Shown piece after piece: positions 8,004 through 15,514 of a stretch of DNA of 33,476 nucleotides. Location: contig CALRDW010000011.1 of assembly GCA_943355025.1 (NCBI GenBank), positions 1 through 33,476 of the forward strand, given 5' to 3'. The number at the start of each line of letters is the position of its first letter. Position 1 is the first letter of the stretch. A model generated the notes under the pieces. It saw nothing but the letters and a program-made list of their open reading frames with translations, had not been told where the DNA came from and searched no databases. Source of the stretch: Candidatus Magasanikiibacteriota bacterium (GTDB taxonomy: Bacteria; Patescibacteriota; Patescibacteriia; Magasanikbacterales; 2-02-FULL-50-9b). The position numbers and the translations under genes are program-made.

Positions 8004-9230
8004 TTATTTTTTTCGTTGTGGCATTTTCGGCGGCTGGCTCAGCAGCAGCACACCACTCTGAGGCCCGAGAGTCACTGAATTCACTATCTTACCCGAGTTA
8101 AAACTCGGGTTTTGTTTTCCTTTGATTTTCTTGTACGCATGTTCGAGGTCAAAAGTTGTCGTTGTCATTCCAGAGTTAGCAAACACACTTCCATTTTCAA
8201 AATCGCGCCGCCATACACCAAATCCGTCTGTGCTTGCGATCCGAATTGGCGCACCGAGCACGGCGTCATATTCATCATACCACCACAAACTTTCGTGCTT
8301 TTGATCACCAAAATCGAACGAATATGCCGCATCTGTTAAAAGTGCTAAGGCGTGGCCATAACGCATTTCTGAAAAATTATTCGGTGCTTCTACGTTTCCT
8401 GCGGTCGCATTTACAATAATAAGCCCATTCGGGTTTTTTTCATGGAATGTAAGCGCTGAACGAATTGCGCGTTCCCAACCAGTTCGCGTACTATTTTCTA
8501 AAACAATTCCGTCGATTTCGTCGTACTGAGTACTACTATTGACAACAAGTCTTGGTTTCGGGTCCAGCCGTTTAATTTCATGAATCATCGTTGTCATTGC
8601 AGTGCGCCACGCAGCGTCAGCGATTACGGATGAATCTAGGGCGCCGTCACGATTAAGATCGATGTCTGTTCCAACATGGGCCGTGACACTATCCCATACG
8701 TTGTCGAGCATAACGCCATCCCACAAATTAGTCGCAAGAACGTTCGAATGAATGAATTGTGGTAAATCAGTTTGCCACGTGCCGGTAATATTAATGAGCC
8801 ATGCAGATGGCCAAAAAGAGAGGCGGCCGTCTGTTGAGTTTTTTGCGTAGGAAGATTCATCAAGAATGTTTGCAAGTTGTGCGCGCAGCGGCGTGTGTGG
8901 ATTGCGCGACTCGATATCTTTGTGAACTTCCTGCGCGGAAATATATGCGAGTAGCACGATTCCGGGGTGGAGTTTTCGTAGGCGCGTGAGTTGCTCCGGA
9001 TGTAGCGCGCCAATCTCCATGTCGAGCACTACAACATCATAGCGCGCGAGTTTTTTAATCGCTGCGTCCGAAATAGACCAGGCTAAAAAAAGCGCGGCGT
9101 GTTGCTCGTGCACTGCTGGAATCTGTTCGGCTGCTGCGGCTGTAGTAGTGCGTATGTTACTGCCAAAGACTAGCGCGGGAATGCACGCAAAAATTAGGAG
9201 TGCGCGTCGATATGTAGAAGGGGGGAGCAT
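8004..9230 (-). CDS. Secreted GHL15-like TIM-barrel glycoside hydrolase (putative)
   Basis: This 408-aa protein has an N-terminal signal or anchor segment (YRRALLIFACIPALVFG, residues 7-23) and Ala/Thr-rich residues after it. The core shows successive barrel-strand motifs VVVLDMEIG, VLLAYIS, WDGVMLDNVWD and GIVLENS. These resemble hypothetical glycosyl hydrolase families GHL15 and GH114, in which acidic residues at strand ends are catalytic. Between two strands lies DIDLNRDGALD, an EF-hand-like calcium loop. It is the second gene of a minus-strand pair, 11 nt after the HTH gene. A role in trimming or remodelling the glycan made by the neighbouring transferases is plausible but inferred. Substrate and activity are unknown. 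Confidence 0.75.
   Translation of the reverse strand: MLPPSTYRRALLIFACIPALVFGSNIRTTTAAAAEQIPAVHEQHAALFLAWSISDAAIKKLARYDVVVLDMEIGALHPEQLTRLRKLHPGIVLLAYISAQEVHKDIESRNPHTPLRAQLANILDESSYAKNSTDGRLSFWPSAWLINITGTWQTDLPQFIHSNVLATNLWDGVMLDNVWDSVTAHVGTDIDLNRDGALDSSVIADAAWRTAMTTMIHEIKRLDPKPRLVVNSSTQYDEIDGIVLENSTRTGWERAIRSALTFHEKNPNGLIIVNATAGNVEAPNNFSEMRYGHALALLTDAAYSFDFGDQKHESLWWYDEYDAVLGAPIRIASTDGFGVWRRDFENGSVFANSGMTTTTFDLEHAYKKIKGKQNPSFNSGKIVNSVTLGPQSGVLLLSQPPKMPQRKK
8091..8118 (+). terminator. Terminator for the 6825 gene, embedded in the convergent coding region
   Basis: An 8-bp stem (acccgagt, loop taaa, actcgggt) is followed by ttttgtttt. It lies about 90 nt past the plus-strand stop and inside the 3' end of the 8004-9230 minus-strand gene. 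Confidence 0.7.
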
Positions 9231-9241
9231 ACCCCGTGATG

Positions 9242-9652
9242 TTACAACGGAAGCGGCGGATTTACAAATGTCTGCTGTGCTGGTTGAAGCTGGGGCTCCG
9301 TTTGAGGATCTTTCAAGAGTTCTTCCGTGGGAACATCAAAAGGGAGAGCGTCTTGCGGGAGCGCATGTGTGCGCGGCCGTCGAGCATGTTCGGGGTTTGG
9401 ACTATAGAGCCGGTTTCGAATTTTCCACTGACCGACAAATTGGCCGATGCCGCGTGATTCGAGCTTGTTTGAAATCGTTACGTGGCGTTCCGACCATTTG
9501 ATAAGGCTTTCAAAGCTAACTTTGTACCGTCCTTGCACGACAACATAGCTTACCTCTGCGTTTTTGATGGCACGGCGGATCGTTTGAGCGTTAACGCCGA
9601 AGAGTTTGGCAGCCTCTGAAATAGAGAGTCGGATAACTTCGTCGAGTGACAT
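9242..9652 (-). CDS. Small MerR/excisionase-type helix-turn-helix protein
   Basis: This 136-aa protein has an N-terminal winged-HTH-like segment (LSISEAAKLFGVNAQTIRRA, about residues 8-27). A basic strand-turn region RYKVSFESLIKW follows, as in excisionase or MerR-like DNA-binding domains. The C-terminal half is Pro/Gln-rich and low in hydrophobic residues, so probably flexible. The ORF track begins at 9694. I start at ATG 9652 because a TTGACT-N18-TAGACT promoter lies directly upstream and would make the mRNA leaderless. It shares a transcript with the secreted hydrolase (11-nt gap) and is divergent from the ECF sigma gene, so it may regulate one or both. This is inferred from position. Confidence 0.72.
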   Translation of the reverse strand: MSLDEVIRLSISEAAKLFGVNAQTIRRAIKNAEVSYVVVQGRYKVSFESLIKWSERHVTISNKLESRGIGQFVGQWKIRNRLYSPNPEHARRPRTHALPQDALPFDVPTEELLKDPQTEPQLQPAQQTFVNPPLPL

Positions 9653-9660
9653 ATAGCAAG

Positions 9661-9690
9661 AGTCTACAGTATAGTATACAAAAGAGTCAA
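9661..9690 (-). promoter_or_regulatory. Minus-strand promoter for the HTH/hydrolase pair
   Basis: On the minus strand TTGACT (9685-9690) and TAGACT (9661-9666) are 18 nt apart, with the -10 box 8 nt before the ATG. Two overlapping TATACT boxes (9668-9678), with TTGTGT 17 nt upstream of one of them, form an alternative. Confidence 0.6.
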
Positions 9691-9719
9691 ACACAACCAG
9701 CCATTCACCCTAGATTTGG

Positions 9720-9748
9720 TTGACAAAAAGCAGCCTACCGCCTATAAT
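9720..9748 (+). promoter_or_regulatory. Perfect consensus promoter upstream of the ECF sigma gene
   Basis: TTGACA (9720-9725), exactly 17 nt, then TATAAT (9743-9748) is the textbook housekeeping sigma consensus. The predicted leader is about 75 nt and contains a small tcggg-cca-cccga hairpin near 9766-9780. Confidence 0.85.
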
Positions 9749-9795
9749 AACCGGCAACTTTTACCTCGACTCTTTCGGGCCACCCGACGGCAACT

Positions 9796-9821
9796 GTAAC
9801 ACTTTACCCCTCTAATACGTC
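9796..9821 (+). promoter_or_regulatory. Candidate ECF-type autoregulatory promoter (speculative)
   Basis: GTAAC (9796-9800) and CGTC (9818-9821), 17 nt apart, resemble the AAC and CGTC core elements of many ECF promoters. The predicted start would fall at the sigma ATG (9829). This is a weak match and the only such site I noticed. Confidence 0.2.
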
Positions 9822-9828
9822 TTATTAA

Positions 9829-10404
9829 ATGAGCAGCCAATTACGCGACAAATATCTCCTGTACCAGATTCAGACAAAACGCGATGCGAACGCGTATGCT
9901 GAACTGTACGATCGGTACGTCGCCGGGCTCTTCCGGTTCATTTCCTTTAAGGTGAATTCGAAAGAGGAGGCTCAAGATTTGACCTCGGAAGTGTTTCTCC
10001 GCGCGTGGCATTACGTGCTCGAGTCGCGCGACATTACGAGCTTCAGTTCACTCATCTACCGCATTGCGCGCAACATCGTCATCGATCACTATCGCGCGCG
10101 GCGGCCACACATCTCGCTTGATGAGGAAATTGAATCTGGCAACGACGAGGGCCACCCAACGGATCTGGGAGAACAAATCGAACTCCTCGAAACACACTTG
10201 GAGGCAAACACAGTCATCGAAGCAATGAAGCTTATGAAAGAAGAATATCGCGACGTGCTTATGCTTCGACACGTGGAGGGTCTTTCCGTGGGAGAGATCG
10301 CAGACATCGTTGGTAAAACGCAGGTGCATGTTCGGGTCACAATGCATCGCGCACTCAAAACGCTTCGGACCATTTTAGAAAAACAAAAACACGACAATGA
10401 CTGA
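9829..10404 (+). CDS. ECF-type RNA polymerase sigma factor
   Basis: This 191-aa sigma-70-family protein has only regions 2 and 4, as in ECF sigma factors. Region 2 spans about residues 22-85 (AYAELYDRYVAGLFRF, EEAQDLTSEVFLRAW, YRIARNIVIDHYR). An acidic linker follows, then region 4 at about 132-182 (YRDVLMLRHVEGLSVGEIA and the HTH after it). It would direct polymerase to a small regulon, likely of envelope genes. The gene overlaps the DUF5667 membrane-protein gene by 8 nt (ATGACTGA), the arrangement expected for a sigma factor and its membrane-bound partner. The start has no clear Shine-Dalgarno site. It is driven by a perfect housekeeping promoter. The target promoters are unknown. Confidence 0.92.
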   Translation: MSSQLRDKYLLYQIQTKRDANAYAELYDRYVAGLFRFISFKVNSKEEAQDLTSEVFLRAWHYVLESRDITSFSSLIYRIARNIVIDHYRARRPHISLDEEIESGNDEGHPTDLGEQIELLETHLEANTVIEAMKLMKEEYRDVLMLRHVEGLSVGEIADIVGKTQVHVRVTMHRALKTLRTILEKQKHDND

Positions 10405-11467
10405 TGAACAGGTCGTACAATCGATTGAAGAGCTCCGCAGTGCGCGGCATTCTGTAAACCCGGACGAAGCCTGGGTTCTTAAAACGCGCGCGAAGATGCT
10501 CCAACACATTGCGTTGACTACCGAGGAATTGCCGCGTCGTATTTTTACTTTAAATCATCTGTGGTCAGCGCTGTCGCTGATTCTTCCCCAGAAAACCGTG
10601 TACGCAGTTGTGCGTCCAACGGTTATTTTTGTTGTTTGTTTTACGGTTGGAACCGCTGGCTGGATTACAACTGTGAGCGCGTCATATGCAAGTTTGCCGG
10701 GAGATGCTTTGTATCCAGTTAAAATTGCGACTGAACAGACACAAGCTGCGGTTGTTGAGGCGATACAGGGTAAGGCGGCATCGGCCGAGCTTCACTTGTC
10801 GTTTGCATCGCGCCGCGTTGATGAAGTAAATAAAATTATTGATGCACCAGGTTCTGTGCAGGATAAACAGTCACGCGTCGACGAAGCGGTAAAAAATTTA
10901 AAAAATGATGTTCAGAGCGCAAATCAGAATTTGGTTTCGGCAGGACAAGATACGCCATCTGCAGGGGCCGAAGTTGCGAAAGCAATCGATCGAAAAGTAG
11001 GGGAAATTAAGCAAACATTTGAAACAACAGGCGCTCATATTTCGAGCGCCGCAACTGTTGCAGCTCTCGACGAGTTGCGCGTTGAGGTTGATAAAGCAAA
11101 ACTCGCGGTGGTTACGCAGCCAGGAGTCGCAGCAACATCAACAGTAGGTGTTACTGTCGTGATTGTGACAACAACACCAGCAGTAACGACGACGGAAAGC
11201 AGTGTGGCGAGCAGCACAGCAACCTCGGCAATTTTCTTGATGCTCCCACAGTTGGGTTTGAACACATCAACGACCGCTGCTACAACTACGCCAATGCCAA
11301 TGCCGGTGCGCGCTATTCAGCACTGGGCTCCAGCACCAAAACCAGATACATCACACGAGGTTATCAATCAGCCACCAGTCAAAGATTTACCGGAACGACC
11401 ACAAGAGCTTAATTCAGACGTGGTTGATACAGCGACCCCAATCGGACTTCAGTCGTGGGGAAGTTGA
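10397..11467 (+). CDS. DUF5667 single-pass membrane protein, probable sigma-factor partner
   Basis: This 356-aa protein has an N-terminal cytoplasmic part of about 70 residues and one membrane helix at about 71-95. The exterior portion begins with YASLPGDALYPVK, the hallmark of DUF5667, followed by long helices. After that come a Thr/Val/Ala-rich stretch (about residues 235-300) and a Pro-rich tail. The first codons overlap the sigma gene, so the two are co-translated. The cytoplasmic part lacks the HxxxCxxC zinc motif of classical ZAS anti-sigma factors. If it restrains the sigma factor, it does so by another fold. The Thr-rich exterior could be an O-glycosylation site. The anti-sigma role is inferred from gene order and topology. 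Confidence 0.82.
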   Translation: MTDEQVVQSIEELRSARHSVNPDEAWVLKTRAKMLQHIALTTEELPRRIFTLNHLWSALSLILPQKTVYAVVRPTVIFVVCFTVGTAGWITTVSASYASLPGDALYPVKIATEQTQAAVVEAIQGKAASAELHLSFASRRVDEVNKIIDAPGSVQDKQSRVDEAVKNLKNDVQSANQNLVSAGQDTPSAGAEVAKAIDRKVGEIKQTFETTGAHISSAATVAALDELRVEVDKAKLAVVTQPGVAATSTVGVTVVIVTTTPAVTTTESSVASSTATSAIFLMLPQLGLNTSTTAATTTPMPMPVRAIQHWAPAPKPDTSHEVINQPPVKDLPERPQELNSDVVDTATPIGLQSWGS

Positions 11468-11482
11468 GCGTAGCTACAAATA

Positions 11483-11574
11483 ACGTAGGCGCAGGTGGAG
11501 TACAGATGAGGAAGGGGATTTGTACTCCACAGTCGGCAGGATTTCCTGCGCGGCACAGTACAAAAATCCTACGT
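11483..11574 (+). ncRNA. Folded RNA element (three-way-junction-like) before the S-layer-like gene
   Basis: Outer pairing of acgtagg (11483-11489) with cctacgt (11568-11574) encloses two hairpins. One is a perfect 10-bp stem gtggagtaca/tgtactccac (11495-11504, 11521-11530). The other is gcagg-attt-cctgc (11536-11549). No T-tract follows, so it is not an ordinary terminator. It could be a 5' leader structure of the S-layer-like mRNA, a 3' stabiliser of the sigma operon, or a small RNA. It matches no riboswitch class I know. Confidence 0.45.
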
Positions 11575-11634
11575 GCGCAAGCAAAAAAAGTCGAGCCGTA
11601 CCCGCGGCGTAAACGCATTATTTAAGGGTTTATC

Positions 11635-11640
11635 TATACA
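11635..11640 (+). promoter_or_regulatory. Possible -10 box for the S-layer-like gene
   Basis: TATACA lies 13 nt before the ATG at 11654. No -35 hexamer is recognisable at 16-18 nt, so an activator, an ECF sigma or an upstream promoter is equally possible. Confidence 0.3.
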
Positions 11641-11653
11641 CTGTAACTTATAT

Positions 11654-14600
11654 ATGAATATTGCAAAGAAAGCGCTGTCATCAGTAGTGGTGTCAACGAC
11701 AATTCTTTGGTCAATGGGTGCTTCAATGCTCGTAGGTCCACTTACTGCACACGCAGCTGTGGCTGATGGCACACTCATCAAGGCTAAGGAAGTTGAAGCT
11801 GTTTACTACTACATGGGTGGCAAGCGTTGGACATTCCCAAATCTTAAAACCTATAAGACATGGTACAAAGATTTCTCAAGCGTTCAAATGGTGACACTTG
11901 CAGAACTCCAGACTTACCAGCTCACAGGTAACGCCGTGTATCGCCCAGGCACACGCTTGGTAAAGATCACGACTGATCCAAAAGTATACGCAGTTGAACC
12001 AAACGGTAAGCTCCGTTGGCTCAAGGACGAAGCAACAGCAAAAGGCCTTTTCGGTAACGCATGGGCTGCTCGCGTTGACGACGTATCAGACGCATTCTTC
12101 ACCAACTATTCAATCGGTGCAGACCTTTCAGCAGGTATGATCCCAGATGGATCACTCGTGCAGAACGGTGCAAACTGGTTCTACATTCTTGGTGGTAAGA
12201 AGCTCTCTGTTTCAGAATCAGTTCTCGCAAGCAACAGTCTCAACACGGCATTCGCAATTACAGCAGACGTTTCAGCTTTGGCTGCCGGCGGCGCACTTGC
12301 AGACGGCCAAGTTAAGGCTGTAACTCAGGGCAACACAGGAGGAACACCGGCTCCAGCACCAGCAGGTGGTGCATTGTCAGTGTCATTGGCATCTGACAAC
12401 CCAACTCCAGGTTCAATCGTGATTGACACTGGCGGTGACGCAGGTGGCCAACGTTTCGCAAAGATGCTCAAGGTTAACTTCACAGCAAATGGCGGTGACG
12501 TTGCAGTGACGCAGCTTCAGGCAAAGCGTCTTGGTATTTCCAAGGACGGTGATGTAGATACTCTCTACCTCGCAGACGCAAACGGCAAACTCTTGTCAAA
12601 GAACACTTCGTTCTCGAGCGGTGTCGGCCAATTTACTGGTACACTCTTCACAGTTCCAGCAGGCCAAACAATGGCTGTATGGCTCCTCGAAGACGTGAAT
12701 GCAAGCGCAGGCTCTGGCTCAACACAGGGTTGGTCGGTTGACGCAGCAGGCATTAAAATTGCAGGTACAGGTTCAGTAACTGGCTCAGCAATGGGCAGTC
12801 TCTTTACCGTAGCTTCAGTTTCAGACATGGGTCAGGTTGAATTTGCATCTTCATCACCACTTACTGCGGTGAATGTAGACGCAGGTAAGACCAGCTACAC
12901 GCTTGGTACATTCAAGTTCCGAGCTGTTAGCCAGGATATCTTGCTCAAGAAACTCAAACTCACACAGATTGGTACAATTTCGCCAGGCGATCTTGCTAAC
13001 TTCAAGATTCAGGTTGGTGGTGTACAGTTCGACGCAGTAAAAGCTGCGATGGATGGTAACACCCTTAGCTTTGACCTCACGAAGGACAGCGCAGGTGCAG
13101 CTAACGCGGACATGGGTATCAAGATTCTCTCTGGTCAGACAAAGTTTGTTGACCTTGTTGGTGACGTAGTTGGTGGTACCAGCCGTAACTTCAAGTTCAG
13201 CGTACAGAACCAGGAAGATGTTACAGCATTCGATAACAACTATAAGGTTTACGTTCCTGTCTTCTCCAACAATGGGTTGGCTGCTAACAGCGAATCGTTT
13301 GCAGTTCAGACCCTTGCAGCAACAACTATCAACACTGGTACGCTTACCATTTCATTGGCAGCGGACACAGCGCAGGGTAATGTTGCTTTGAATGGCAGCG
13401 CTGTAAGCGTAGGTAAGTACACCTTTACTGCTTCAGGTGAAGATATGAAGCTCACGACACTGTCGGTAACAACCACAGCAAGTGACTACCTTGACATTTA
13501 TAAGAATGTCAAGATCTATCTTGATGGCACACAGGTTGGTTCAACTGTATCAACACTTACAGCGGGTAATGCAACAGCATTTACCTTCACGAATAATTTC
13601 GTTGTTCGTGTTGGCAAGCCAAGCGTTCTCGAAGTATTTGTTGACCTCACGGACACCACACAGGCTGCAAACTCAACGTTTGCATTCCAGCTTGTTGGTG
13701 GCAGCAGCAACGGCCAAGGTCTCGTCTCTCTCACAAACATCAGCTCAACAGCTGTTTCAGCTAACACACTCACCCTTAAAACAGGTGCGCCAACGGTAGC
13801 AAAGAACACTGCATTGACTGATGCAACAACCATTGATCCAACGGGTGTAGTGAAAGATCTGAGCGTTAAGATTGGTTCGTTCGTAATCACAGCAGGTGCT
13901 GCAGAAGCATCAAAGATTACATCGATCGCAATCGGCGACTACGTCGGTGGCGGTTTGTCAGCGTACTTCAACCGTATTCGCCTTCAGAATGCAGGTGCAA
14001 ACATTGCTGCTGAAGTTGGTACGGCGAGTGGCGCAAGCTCAACATACACCTACACACTTACCACCCCAGTAACAATTGCTAAGGGTGCACAGTACGTAGT
14101 TGACGTTGTAGCAGACGTTCTCTCAACAACAAGTAATGCTTCAATGAATGCTGGCGTAGCTATCGCAGTCGTCGTTGCAGCTAACGGCATTACTTACCAG
14201 ACAATGGATACAGGCCAGAGTGGAACAATGCCATCATCGGCAACATCACTTCAGAATATATTTCTCGCATCAAAGGGATCTCTCGTCGCAGCTGTCAGTG
14301 CTGATACACCAATCGCACAGCAGCTTGTAATGGGTTCTCTCAATGTGCCGATCTACAAATTCAAATTGACTGCTGGTAAAGTTGAAGATATTAGTGTTAC
14401 TGATATCGCAACTGCAGCAACAATCATGGCTAGTGCAAGCTCAGTTACAGGTATCGTAAAGAATCTTCGCCTGTATGACGGAGACACACCAGTCGGTAGC
14501 CCAGTTGCAGGTCTTACAGCAGGCGATGCTTCAGCAGCAGCAGCAACTTCAACAGCGTACGCGAAGTTCTCCGCTTTGAGCATCGTAATTCCTAAGAACA

Positions 14601-15343
14601 CCTCGAAGACGTATACAGTTGTTGCAGATATTGCATCATCACCAGATACGTACTCGAGCGAAAACTTCACCCTCATGCTTATTGATGGTTATGACCAGAG
14701 CCTTTCTTCAGCCATTGTTTCAAAGGGCGCGAAGAGTGGCCAGACCATCACATCATCAGGTCAGGTGAACGTATTCACCGGTGCAGTTCTTAAGAGCAAC
14801 GTAATGACGACATTCCGCACGAAGATCAGCCTTGCACATGCTGCAACAGCACCTTCAGGCGCATCGTCAGCAAATGCTGCTCAGACCGTTGCTAAGTTCG
14901 TTGTGTCAAACACAGCAAACGTAAACGGTGCCGCTGCGATTGTTAGCCTCATCAACGTTGATGTAGCAACCTCAATCTCAATGGCAGCAGCAACAGCACG
15001 TCTCATTAAGATGTATAAGACTGAGAACTTGATCGCATCCAACCAGGTTGGTGCAAATTCAGATCTCAATCTGACAGCTAATGCTCGTGTATGTGTTCCA
15101 GGTACAACTGCATATGTTGCAGCAACTTGCGGCACATGGGCATTGGCGAACTTCACAGCAGTTACAATCGAAGCTGGTACTTCACAGACATTCGTAACGA
15201 CCTTTGATACAAGCGATGCAGCGTCAGCAAAGACGTTGACCGTAGGTGCTCAGGCTGGTACGGTAACATGGTCTGATGGATATACAGCAGGGATCATAAC
15301 AGTTGATGGTCTTCCACTCAGTGGTAAGACTTTGACCTACTAA
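11654..15343 (+). CDS. Giant secreted S-layer-like surface protein with tandem beta domains
   Basis: This 1229-aa exported protein has a signal peptide at residues 1-34 ending AHA|AVADG. An N-terminal module of about 120 residues follows (YYYMGGKRWTFPN, YRPGTRLVKI, GKLRWLKDE). It is of a type I associate with CPR surface proteins. After an Ala/Pro linker (TPAPAPAGG) come about 1000 residues of Ser/Thr/Ala/Gly/Val-rich sequence. This part appears to contain five or six related beta domains, each with a strand like YKFKLTAG or YTFTASG and later LYDGD/YLDGT and VVDVVAD motifs. The start is moved from the ORF-track GTG at 11573 to ATG 11654 because the signal peptide begins there. Codon use is very biased (GCA, ACA, TCA, AAG, CTC, GGT) compared with neighbours, as expected for a highly expressed protein. 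It is monocistronic with a strong terminator. Confidence 0.82.
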   Translation: MNIAKKALSSVVVSTTILWSMGASMLVGPLTAHAAVADGTLIKAKEVEAVYYYMGGKRWTFPNLKTYKTWYKDFSSVQMVTLAELQTYQLTGNAVYRPGTRLVKITTDPKVYAVEPNGKLRWLKDEATAKGLFGNAWAARVDDVSDAFFTNYSIGADLSAGMIPDGSLVQNGANWFYILGGKKLSVSESVLASNSLNTAFAITADVSALAAGGALADGQVKAVTQGNTGGTPAPAPAGGALSVSLASDNPTPGSIVIDTGGDAGGQRFAKMLKVNFTANGGDVAVTQLQAKRLGISKDGDVDTLYLADANGKLLSKNTSFSSGVGQFTGTLFTVPAGQTMAVWLLEDVNASAGSGSTQGWSVDAAGIKIAGTGSVTGSAMGSLFTVASVSDMGQVEFASSSPLTAVNVDAGKTSYTLGTFKFRAVSQDILLKKLKLTQIGTISPGDLANFKIQVGGVQFDAVKAAMDGNTLSFDLTKDSAGAANADMGIKILSGQTKFVDLVGDVVGGTSRNFKFSVQNQEDVTAFDNNYKVYVPVFSNNGLAANSESFAVQTLAATTINTGTLTISLAADTAQGNVALNGSAVSVGKYTFTASGEDMKLTTLSVTTTASDYLDIYKNVKIYLDGTQVGSTVSTLTAGNATAFTFTNNFVVRVGKPSVLEVFVDLTDTTQAANSTFAFQLVGGSSNGQGLVSLTNISSTAVSANTLTLKTGAPTVAKNTALTDATTIDPTGVVKDLSVKIGSFVITAGAAEASKITSIAIGDYVGGGLSAYFNRIRLQNAGANIAAEVGTASGASSTYTYTLTTPVTIAKGAQYVVDVVADVLSTTSNASMNAGVAIAVVVAANGITYQTMDTGQSGTMPSSATSLQNIFLASKGSLVAAVSADTPIAQQLVMGSLNVPIYKFKLTAGKVEDISVTDIATAATIMASASSVTGIVKNLRLYDGDTPVGSPVAGLTAGDASAAAATSTAYAKFSALSIVIPKNTSKTYTVVADIASSPDTYSSENFTLMLIDGYDQSLSSAIVSKGAKSGQTITSSGQVNVFTGAVLKSNVMTTFRTKISLAHAATAPSGASSANAAQTVAKFVVSNTANVNGAAAIVSLINVDVATSISMAAATARLIKMYKTENLIASNQVGANSDLNLTANARVCVPGTTAYVAATCGTWALANFTAVTIEAGTSQTFVTTFDTSDAASAKTLTVGAQAGTVTWSDGYTAGIITVDGLPLSGKTLTY

Positions 15344-15397
15344 TTCTAGGTTTTAGTCCGATTCACGAGCCCGTTTATTCGGTCTTGTGAAGAGATG

Positions 15398-15432
15398 AGG
15401 CCCACCCCTTTGGGGGTGGGCCTTTTGTTTTT
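15398..15432 (+). terminator. Strong terminator after the S-layer-like gene
   Basis: A perfect 11-bp GC-rich stem (aggcccacccc, loop tttg, ggggtgggcct) is followed by ttttgttttt. Confidence 0.93.
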
Positions 15433-15438
15433 CAAAGG

Positions 15439-15467
15439 TTGACAAAAAGTCAAAAAAGGTGTAGCTT
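15439..15467 (+). promoter_or_regulatory. Probable promoter of the second repeat lipoprotein
   Basis: TTGACA (15439-15444) is followed after 17 nt by TAGCTT (15462-15467), which keeps the TAnnnT pattern. It begins directly after the preceding terminator. Confidence 0.55.
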
Positions 15468-15494
15468 AGTAAGCTATACATGAAACGTGTATAG
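15462..15494 (+). promoter_or_regulatory. Overlapping palindromes, candidate operator
   Basis: A perfect 15-bp palindrome tagctta-g-taagcta (15462-15476) covers the predicted -10 box. Overlapping it, ctatac (15474-15479) and gtatag (15489-15494) form a second dyad. A repressor site is the simplest reading. Confidence 0.4.
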
Positions 15495-15504
15495 TATGAC
15501 GAAC

Positions 15505-15510
15505 GGAGGG
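15505..15510 (+). promoter_or_regulatory. Shine-Dalgarno site GGAGGG for the 15515 gene
   Basis: GGAGGG lies 4 nt before the ATG at 15515. Together with the site at 638 it is one of the two strong Shine-Dalgarno sites seen in the window, both in front of repeat lipoproteins. Confidence 0.75.
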
Positions 15511-15514
15511 AACG

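Noticed and set aside
11573-11653. N-terminal extension of the S-layer-like protein from GTG 11573
   Set aside because: It would place 27 basic residues before an otherwise standard signal peptide starting at ATG 11654.
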